Translations under genes and position numbers: made by a program
In this document: piece after piece, positions 58,288 through 64,000 of the stretch
How positions within the stretch are numbered: the stretch's first letter is position 1
Layout of the letters: each line of letters begins with the position of its first letter
DNA from: Arachidicoccus sp. BS20
GTDB lineage: Bacteria > Bacteroidota > Bacteroidia > Chitinophagales > Chitinophagaceae
Length of the DNA stretch: 64,000 nucleotides
Direction of reading: 5' to 3'
NCBI RefSeq assembly: GCF_001659705.1
Contig: NZ_CP015971.1
Coordinates: 1,922,001-1,986,000, forward strand
Notes under the pieces: model-generated
What the model saw: only the letters and a program-made list of their open reading frames with translations
What the model was told of the DNA's origin: nothing
Databases searched by the model: none

Positions 58288-59013
58288 TTAAGCATTGATA
58301 AAATACGGAACAATTGCCTTAAACAAAATTCCCGTAACGATAGCAATACCAAAACTCAGGAAAGTGCCAATCATCACATATTCCGTGAGCTTCCGGTCGC
58401 GGGCTTCCCTTAAATCGCCGAAGCGGAAAACAGACTTTGCCGCCAACAAAAAACCAACGCCTTCCCAATGGTTGATAATGATAAAAATAAAGACAAATAA
58501 TCGTTCCAAAATGCCGATGTATTTCCCGGCGTTTTGCAGCGAATCGGTTTCGATGGAATTGTTGTACGAAGGTGTCCACGCCGAAATCATCATTTTCACG
58601 AAAACCGCAGCCGGCGTGGTTTGCAGCAAAATGCAAGTGTACAACAAAATACTTTTTCCGCTCCACAAACCGGAAAAATCAATCGGTTTATTTTCCCAAA
58701 AACAACTTACAATTATCAGAACAATAATGTGTAATAATTGGTCGAGCCAAAACCATGTTCTTTTGTTTCTTTCTTTTTGAAAATAAAGTTTTGCCAAATC
58801 AATGATGCAATGTGCCAGCGTAATGACGAGCGCCCAAATCCAGAAATTTAATTTTCCGATAAACAAAAAAGACAGCGCGCCGTGCAGTAAAACGTGAAAA
58901 TAAATTTTCGGGCTTCGGGCTTTTAGGCGTTCCTTTTCGCGCACCCAACTGTTGGGTTGCAACATAAAATCGCCTAATAAATGCGCCAGCAACAATTTGA
59001 TGAACGTAATCAT
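58288..59013 (-). CDS. DUF3307 membrane protein
   Basis: The 241-residue protein has six or so membrane helices. The opening FIKLLLAHLLGDFMLQPNSW, the HVLLHGALSFLF segment and the LAHCIIDLAKLYF helix are the DUF3307 pattern. The function is unknown; related genes often pair with SatD-type regulators. It overlaps the satD-like gene by 4 bp (TCAT/ATGA) and must be translated with it. Confidence 0.85.
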   Translation of the reverse strand: MITFIKLLLAHLLGDFMLQPNSWVREKERLKARSPKIYFHVLLHGALSFLFIGKLNFWIWALVITLAHCIIDLAKLYFQKERNKRTWFWLDQLLHIIVLIIVSCFWENKPIDFSGLWSGKSILLYTCILLQTTPAAVFVKMMISAWTPSYNNSIETDSLQNAGKYIGILERLFVFIFIIINHWEGVGFLLAAKSVFRFGDLREARDRKLTEYVMIGTFLSFGIAIVTGILFKAIVPYFINA

Positions 59014-59618
59014 AACGATTGGATTTTTTGTTGGTAAAAATCAATCAGAGCCACCAGCAAATCATAATTCGCCCGCCGCAAACGCTGGCTCACAGCGGAT
59101 TGCCGGATTTCTAATTGCTGCGCAACTTCCGTTTGCTGCAACTTTGGATTGCTTAAAAACAAATAAACTATTTCCGCCGAAACCGCCGACCAACTGTCAA
59201 TACTGACCAATGCCAGCCGCAGCATTAAGTTCATTTCTTTATCAAAGTCATCGTTGCCAGAAGCAAGGGCAAGACTTGTTTTTTCTTTTTTCAAATCATC
59301 TAACAAGCGCCCGGAATTTACAAAAGCCGAACCGTTGGATTCCGTAACTTTTGCGGCATTTATGGTTTTATCGCCCAAACCGATGGCGATGCGCGCGTCT
59401 ATATTTTCAACGGATTTGATGTACGATTTTATCCGAAGTGCGGCAAGTAAAGCTTCTTTCGCATCGGGCAACTGCAACTGAAATTCATCGCCGCGATAGA
59501 TTTCCCAATCCTTCGGCGACTTACCAAAAGATGATAAAACTTTTTTCAAAGCCTTCAACCATGAGGATTTCTGTTGTTTTTCGGAATGGATAATATCTCC
59601 TGTTAAAACGGCTATCAT
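59010..59618 (-). CDS. SatD-family regulator
   Basis: The 202-residue protein opens with MIAVLTGDIIHSEK, has WEIYRGDEFQLQLPDAKEAL and IDARIAIGLGDKTI in the middle (a nucleotidyl-cyclase-like or SatD fold) and ends with a helix-turn-helix (TEVAQQLEIRQSAVSQRLRR). It is likely to bind DNA and control its own operon with DUF3307. Two perfect palindromes and a half site with the GCTTATA core lie within 85 bp upstream of the start, and a TATATTTG -7 box overlaps the first palindrome, 4 nt before the ATG. Confidence 0.88.
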   Translation of the reverse strand: MIAVLTGDIIHSEKQQKSSWLKALKKVLSSFGKSPKDWEIYRGDEFQLQLPDAKEALLAALRIKSYIKSVENIDARIAIGLGDKTINAAKVTESNGSAFVNSGRLLDDLKKEKTSLALASGNDDFDKEMNLMLRLALVSIDSWSAVSAEIVYLFLSNPKLQQTEVAQQLEIRQSAVSQRLRRANYDLLVALIDFYQQKIQSL

Positions 59619-59623
59619 GGCAC

Positions 59624-59649
59624 AAATATAAGCTGATTGGCTTATATTT
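59624..59649. promoter_or_regulatory. Palindromic operator 1 upstream of satD-like gene
   Basis: AAATATAAGC-TGATTG-GCTTATATTT, perfect 10-bp arms with a 6-bp spacer. Its left arm contains the minus-strand -7 box TATATTTG (59623-59630). Binding would block the promoter. Confidence 0.7.
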
Positions 59650-59651
59650 CA

Positions 59652-59677
59652 AATTATAAGCAAAATCGCTTATAATT
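59652..59677. promoter_or_regulatory. Palindromic operator 2 upstream of satD-like gene
   Basis: AATTATAAGC-AAAATC-GCTTATAATT, perfect 10-bp arms with the same 6-bp spacer, centred 28 bp from operator 1. A further half site GGCTTATAAA lies at 59695-59704. Confidence 0.7.
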
Positions 59678-59741
59678 AAATTTATCAGGAGAATGGCTTA
59701 TAAATTTTAATTAGTAAAAGGATATCAGTATAAAATCTCGC

Positions 59742-60446
59742 CTAATCAGAGTGAAAATCAAAAGCTCTTGTTTCTTTTACCACACTCTCGGCGCTTGGGA
59801 AAACGGCTGTAATAATTGTATTATTGGTAAATCTTCTAATCGCTTTTGTAGTTGTTTTTCCTACGGAAAACAAAACCGTTTGAGTATCAATTTTATTTAC
59901 AGAAAAAAAACTTTCCACCGCACTCGGACTGAAAAATAAGATGCCATTATAAAATTCATTTATCGTTTCCGGAGATGAAATCGTTTCGTACACAATTACT
60001 TCTTCCAAATGTATATTATGTTTCAAAAGCTTATCGGGCAAGGTATTCAGGCGTTGGTTACCACAAAAAAATATGTACGAATTTATTTCTTTGTCTAATA
60101 AAATTTTGTCTGCTAACCCCGAAGCATTATGTTCGGCACCTACAATTATTCCTTCACTCACATAATTCAGCAATGCATTTTTTGTTGCGCCCGAAGTGCA
60201 GAATATTTTCCAATCGGGCTTTGTATTTAATTGAGAAAAAACTGCATCTACCGAATTTACACTTGTGAAAATAGCAATAATTTTTTCGCCGGAAAATTGT
60301 TTGATTTTGGCTATTGTTGAAAAATCAGCAATAGGTTTTGTTTCAATAAAACTAATCGTATCAATAATAATATTCGCCGATTTTGCTTGTTGAAGCAAGT
60401 CTGCGGGAATCGTTTTTGTACTTAATATTTTGACGAATTTGTTCAT
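59742..60446 (-). CDS. hemD: Uroporphyrinogen-III synthase
   Basis: The ATG at 60446 (MNKFVKILSTKTIPADLLQQ) gives 234 residues; the frame can start 27 bases earlier with overlap into hemC. The family is poorly conserved, but the two-lobed pattern is clear: IIAIFTSVNSVDAVFSQL, WKIFCTSGATKNALLNYV, then ILFFSPSAVESFFSV and LFSVGKTTTKAIRRF. It closes the tetrapyrrole ring with inversion of ring D. It follows hemC directly and completes the hemA-hemC-hemD operon. Confidence 0.85.
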   Translation of the reverse strand: MNKFVKILSTKTIPADLLQQAKSANIIIDTISFIETKPIADFSTIAKIKQFSGEKIIAIFTSVNSVDAVFSQLNTKPDWKIFCTSGATKNALLNYVSEGIIVGAEHNASGLADKILLDKEINSYIFFCGNQRLNTLPDKLLKHNIHLEEVIVYETISSPETINEFYNGILFFSPSAVESFFSVNKIDTQTVLFSVGKTTTKAIRRFTNNTIITAVFPSAESVVKETRAFDFHSD

Positions 60447-60465
60447 TTTATTCGTACACTCGCGG

Positions 60466-61407
60466 CTAAGCATTCTTTATCGCTTTTACAATTTCATCTG
60501 CGCCATTTCTAAGCAACTCTTTCGCTGCTAAAATGCCCAATTCATCAGCATTTGAAGCGATTATCTCTTTTTCCGTTTCCACTTTTTGTTTTCCGTCGGG
60601 CGAAAGAATATTGCCTTTGAAAACCATTGTATCATCGACGATTTCTGCTAAGGCGCTTATCGGTGTTGAACATCCGCCCATCAATGTTTTGAGAAAATCG
60701 CGTTCAATTTTTACACACAAAGCCGTTTGTTCATCATTTAGTGAATTGATTTTTTCAAACGCTTCTTTATCATTTTCCCTGCATACAATCATGATTGCGC
60801 CTTGTGCGGGCGCGGGCAACATCCAATCCATCTCAACCGAAGTTTGCGGACGTTCATCAATTCGTTCCAAACCTGCTGCTGCAAAAATTGCCGCATCCCA
60901 ATTATTTTCATGTAATTTCTTCATTCTCGTTTGCACATTACCACGCAAATTTTCAACCGTGAGATTCGGAAATTTGTGTAACAATTGCGCTTTTCTTCTT
61001 ACAGAACCTGTTGCTACAACTCCTTGTAAAAGCCTTTGTTCATCAGCATTTGAGTGAAAATATTTTTCGTAAACGGCTTTATTTTTATACACAAATAAAT
61101 CCTTATGATTTGCGCGTTTCAATACTGCACCTTGTGCAATCCCCTGCGCCAATTGCGTAGGCACATCTTTCATAGAATGAACGGCAACGTCAATTTTATT
61201 GCTCAACAAATAAGCGTCCAATGTTTTTGTAAATACGCCTTCTACACCCATTGCATACAACGGCGTTATCAAATCCAAATCGCCTTCACTTTTGACGGGG
61301 ATAAGTTCGGAATCTATATTTTTGTCTTTGAGTAAAGACTGAACGGTTTCAGCCTGCCAAAGCGCGAGCTTACTGTCGCGCGTACCGATGCGAATCACAT
61401 TGCTCAT
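60466..61407 (-). CDS. hemC: Hydroxymethylbilane synthase
   Basis: The 313-residue protein begins NVIRIGTRDSKLALWQAETV, has the KTLDAYLLSNKIDVAVHSMK-DVPT block with conserved basic residues, VATGSVRRKAQLLHKFP, and the dipyrromethane cofactor cysteine Cys246 in LMGGCSTPI. It polymerises four porphobilinogen units. It overlaps the end of hemA by 4 bp. Confidence 0.96.
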   Translation of the reverse strand: MSNVIRIGTRDSKLALWQAETVQSLLKDKNIDSELIPVKSEGDLDLITPLYAMGVEGVFTKTLDAYLLSNKIDVAVHSMKDVPTQLAQGIAQGAVLKRANHKDLFVYKNKAVYEKYFHSNADEQRLLQGVVATGSVRRKAQLLHKFPNLTVENLRGNVQTRMKKLHENNWDAAIFAAAGLERIDERPQTSVEMDWMLPAPAQGAIMIVCRENDKEAFEKINSLNDEQTALCVKIERDFLKTLMGGCSTPISALAEIVDDTMVFKGNILSPDGKQKVETEKEIIASNADELGILAAKELLRNGADEIVKAIKNA

Positions 61408-62639
61408 GCTTCGCTTTTTTCGGGATGATGAGCAATAAAATCGTGCAGCGCTTCGATGTAAGTACAGCCGGGTGCACTATGTTGTTCGCGCATCTTTACG
61501 GCTAATTTTTTTACTGCATTTTGCACGGCTTCTTCCTGTTGCGCTTCGGTTTGCAAAGCTTCGGGCTTCAATGTTTGATACCAGGGACAAACATTAATAT
61601 CGGACAAGGATTTTTTTGCAGCTCTTATGAATGGTGCGTTTCGGCGCATTTTGTACCAATCGTAAAATTCATCCATATATTCTCCGATAATGCTTTTTAC
61701 TTTCGGAATTTCGCGCTCACGCATTTGTAAAGTAGCGTCATTCATTTTGGAAAGGTCGTCCACATTGACCATAATAGTGTGCGGTCTTTCTTTCAATGCA
61801 ACGTCAATATTATTGGGAATGGAAAGGTCGATTAATATCTTTTTATCGTTATTCTTCAAATCATTTTTATACAGCACAGGTTGTTGCGCATTAGTTGCTA
61901 CAACAATGATGTCGGCTTCATTTGCCTTCTCGTAAAGTTGTTCATAAGGTGCAAATTGAAGTTGCAATTCATCCGCAAGTTCTTTGGCTTTATCAGCACT
62001 TCTATTGATGAGCGTAATATTTTTTGTACCGAGATAATCGACCAGATTTTTACAGGTATTTCTCCCGATTTTACCTGTGCCGATAATCAATATTTTTTGA
62101 TTGGAAATATCAGTACAATGATATTTGATAAACTGTATTGCGGCAAACGCGACAGACACCGTACCACCACTGAAATCCGTTTGGTTTTTAATGGCTTTGG
62201 ACGATTCAAATACAGTATTGGTAAGCCTTTCCATGAATGCACCAATATTGCCGTTTGATTTTGCAATGCGTACAGCTTGCTTCATTTGTCCTACAATTTC
62301 ATAATCGCCGAGTATTTGTGAATCCAAGCCCGACGCAACTGAAAAAAGATGCTCAATAGCATCTTTTCCTTTCTTAGTATATGATATTTCTTCAAAAACA
62401 TTGATGTCGCCTTCGGCTTCTTCGCACAAAAGCGATTTCAACTCTCTCGACGAAGATGCAACGCCATAAATTTCGGTTCTGTTGCAGGTAGAAAGCACAA
62501 ATACGTTCTCTAATCCGTTGTCGTTAGCCTTTTGTAAAATGGAAGAATATTGTTCTTCATTCAGCGCAAACTTTCCTCGAATGTTTACATCTGTTTTTTT
62601 ATAGTTGATGCCTGTAATGTAAAAATGTTGAATGTCCAT
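61404..62639 (-). CDS. hemA: Glutamyl-tRNA reductase
   Basis: The ATG at 62639 (MDIQHFYITGINYKKTDVNI) gives 411 residues; a TTG three codons upstream is in frame. The nucleophile Cys52 is in LSTCNRTE, the substrate and NADPH parts show SGLDSQILGDYEIVGQMKQA and ILIIGTGKIGRNT, and a dimerisation domain follows with a longer C-terminal tail. It reduces glutamyl-tRNA to glutamate semialdehyde, the first step of C5-type heme synthesis. It leads the operon. Confidence 0.95.
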   Translation of the reverse strand: MDIQHFYITGINYKKTDVNIRGKFALNEEQYSSILQKANDNGLENVFVLSTCNRTEIYGVASSSRELKSLLCEEAEGDINVFEEISYTKKGKDAIEHLFSVASGLDSQILGDYEIVGQMKQAVRIAKSNGNIGAFMERLTNTVFESSKAIKNQTDFSGGTVSVAFAAIQFIKYHCTDISNQKILIIGTGKIGRNTCKNLVDYLGTKNITLINRSADKAKELADELQLQFAPYEQLYEKANEADIIVVATNAQQPVLYKNDLKNNDKKILIDLSIPNNIDVALKERPHTIMVNVDDLSKMNDATLQMREREIPKVKSIIGEYMDEFYDWYKMRRNAPFIRAAKKSLSDINVCPWYQTLKPEALQTEAQQEEAVQNAVKKLAVKMREQHSAPGCTYIEALHDFIAHHPEKSEA

Positions 62640-62692
62640 CTCCCTCAATGCTTGTCTGAATAGTAAAGTTATAGTCCTATTTCTTGTGCCTG

Positions 62693-62700
62693 CAAAGTTA
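62693..62700 (-). promoter_or_regulatory. -7 box of hemACD operon
   Basis: TAACTTTG on the minus strand matches TAnnTTTG, about 54 nt upstream of the hemA start. Confidence 0.45.
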
Positions 62701-62873
62701 TGCGTGCGCGGCTATGAGAAAAAATGATATTGGTCATACGAATGTCATTTTTAAGTAAAAAAAATGGCGGATGTAACCGGTATTTGCGGGAAAACGTGAA
62801 ACGCTTATAGTTTACTAAAACTCCGGTTTATTTCCAAGTTTCCGGCAAGATGCTTTTAGATAATCAAAAAATT

Positions 62874-62928
62874 TTTGCTTGTTCAACTATTATTCTACAT
62901 TTGTAGAAATAATTCTAAATTTATAGAA
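62874..62928 (+). promoter_or_regulatory. Promoter and operators of blaI-like gene
   Basis: TTTG (62874-62877), an 18-nt spacer and TACATTTG (62896-62903) form a full promoter. The -7 box is inside a perfect palindrome TTCTACA-TT-TGTAGAA (62893-62908); a second TTCTA...TAGAA site (62913-62928) touches the start codon. This is the usual TACA-nn-TGTA type of BlaI/MecI operator. Confidence 0.7.
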
Positions 62929-63300
62929 ATGAAACTGACAAAAACAGAAGAGCAATTAATGGAATATATCTGGCGCGAAAAGAAAGTTTTTATGAAAGAC
63001 TTAATCGATTGTTTCGACGAACCGAAACCTGCGCCTACAACAGTTGCGACTTTGCTAAAACGTATGCAGGAAAAAGGTTTCGTGGCATACAAAACTTTCG
63101 GCAATTCGCGGCAATATTATCCTTTGGTAACGAAAGCGAGCTATTTTTCAAAGTATGTGAACGGCATTATTGAACAGTTTTTTGACAACTCGCCTTTGCA
63201 GTTCGCATCGTTTTTCACACAATCGGGAAAACTGTCGAAAAAAGAACTGGAAAGTTTGAAGAATATTATTGATGAACAGATTAAAAAGAAAAAATCATGA
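62929..63300 (+). CDS. BlaI/MecI-family repressor
   Basis: The ATG at 62929 (MKLTKTEEQLMEYIWREKKV) gives 123 residues; an upstream start at 62875 would overlap the operator. The winged-helix domain (LMEYIWREKKVFMKDLIDCF, TTVATLLKRMQEKGFVAYKT) and the C-terminal dimerisation helices are typical. These repressors are cleaved when the adjacent M56 membrane protease senses a signal. The M56 gene overlaps by 4 bp. Confidence 0.93.
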   Translation: MKLTKTEEQLMEYIWREKKVFMKDLIDCFDEPKPAPTTVATLLKRMQEKGFVAYKTFGNSRQYYPLVTKASYFSKYVNGIIEQFFDNSPLQFASFFTQSGKLSKKELESLKNIIDEQIKKKKS

Positions 63301-64000
63301 TTACTTATTTCATTAAATGCGTTGTATGTTCGGGCTTGTTGCTCGGCGTATATGCGCTGTTCTTGGAAAGAGAAAAGATGCACAGGTTCAACAGACTTTA
63401 TTTGTTGGCGGCGTGGATTGTTTCCTGGTTCATTCCGTTGATCACATTTAAAATGCAGGCGCCGAAAGTTGTGGAACAAATACAGCACACAGTATTGCCT
63501 GCGACTAATAATTTCGTTCCGAATTTTGTTCCGGAACAATCTTCTGAAATATTGATGAATACTGAGGTTCAGCAAACTTCGATTAATTATTTGCCAATGA
63601 TTCTTTGGAGTATTTACGGAATTGTTACTTTGATTCTGTTGATAAGATTTGTGATGAACATGGCTCAAATCAACAGATTGATTCGTAAAAATGTTGTTCA
63701 AAAATTTGCCGATTATTCTTTGGTACTTGTCCCGAATAATGCCGTTTCATTTTCATTTTTCAACTATATTTTTCCGGCGGAAAGCGATTATGAAAACGGA
63801 CAAATAGAACACAGTATTTTTCTGCACGAAATGGTTCATGCAAGAAAAATGCACAGCATAGACATTTTGTTCATGGAACTGTGCAAAGTGTTTCTTTGGT
63901 TCAATCCTTCCATTTTTTTATATAAAAGAGCAATTCAGTTAAATCATGAATTTCTTGCGGATGAAGTTGTGGTTGAAAACAACAATGTTGTTAATTATCA
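63297..64000 (+). CDS. M56-family (BlaR1-like) membrane metallopeptidase, cut by window edge
   Basis: The first 234 residues are visible. Three membrane helices (about 3-20, 38-52, 98-117) and the zinc motif HEMVH in IFLHEMVHARKMHS, with the third ligand likely in LNHEFLADEVV, are present. It starts inside the stop codon of the blaI-like gene (ATGA). It should sense an envelope signal and trigger repressor cleavage. The C-terminal part, often a penicillin-binding, TonB or other domain, is outside the window. Confidence 0.9.
   Translation, partial: MITYFIKCVVCSGLLLGVYALFLEREKMHRFNRLYLLAAWIVSWFIPLITFKMQAPKVVEQIQHTVLPATNNFVPNFVPEQSSEILMNTEVQQTSINYLPMILWSIYGIVTLILLIRFVMNMAQINRLIRKNVVQKFADYSLVLVPNNAVSFSFFNYIFPAESDYENGQIEHSIFLHEMVHARKMHSIDILFMELCKVFLWFNPSIFLYKRAIQLNHEFLADEVVVENNNVVNY

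Noticed and set aside
1-64000. CRISPR arrays, rRNA genes and prophage structural genes
   Set aside because: No regularly spaced repeats with spacers, no rRNA signature and no capsid, tail or terminase genes were seen.

Overview
The window reads as chromosome of a Bacteroidota bacterium, most likely Chitinophagaceae or a close relative. The evidence is a SusC/SusD pair, many lipoproteins with a short lipobox, promoters of the Bacteroidota form (TTTG, about 18 nt, TAnnTTTG), a fused E1 alpha/beta dehydrogenase, a hemA-hemC-hemD operon, nadK next to a DUF6089 barrel, and serC next to DUF1015. The assignment rests on gene content only.

Layout. 1-8,000 is housekeeping backbone: a partial TPR protein, DUF1015, serC, engB, a small lipoprotein, a TIGR00266 protein, a PduO-type adenosyltransferase, a LolD-like ATPase, gatC and a tRNA methyltransferase. 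Its spacers hold several long inverted-repeat elements. At 8,073 a tRNA-Leu(CAA) is overlapped antisense by the 3' end of a large serine recombinase gene, which marks the edge of an accessory region. 9,700-22,000 carries two small recombinase-linked ORFs, a set of GT-C glycosyltransferase-like membrane proteins (GtrA, GT22/PIG-B-like, TMTC-like, PIG-V-like) and the most interesting locus. That locus has two lipoproteins with identical 325-residue N-terminal halves but unrelated C-terminal peptidase-like domains, one JAMM/JAB and one HExxH. Each is followed by small lipoprotein genes that look like immunity partners, and there is a leftover toxin tail before a third such gene. An XRE regulator and an unidentified rod-shaped structured RNA follow.

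22,500-30,200 is a redoxin-SusC-SusD unit facing a MauE-DUF6520 operon and an AraC regulator. 30,350-35,970 is an integrative mobilizable element (mob genes, candidate oriT, Toprim primase, tyrosine integrase, Fic protein). 36,000-39,150 has a desaturase and an RRM/cold-shock/RRM cluster. 39,580-40,780 is an IS110-family insertion with a candidate bridge RNA. 41,250-44,850 has dinB, chrA and gene debris (amine oxidase tail, 11-bp tandem repeat).

44,850-64,000 is backbone again: GH29 fucosidase, AraC regulator, sigma-54 activator, miaB, DUF3078, nadK, DUF6089, a SufE-like protein without its cysteine, fused E1, DUF3307-SatD with palindromic operators, hemDCA, and a BlaI/M56 pair cut by the window end.

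The genes with an inferred joint function are the lipoprotein peptidase/immunity locus (contact-dependent antagonism is the leading guess), the mobilizable element, the heme operon and the BlaI-M56 sensor pair. All function calls come from motifs and family memory; no search was run.
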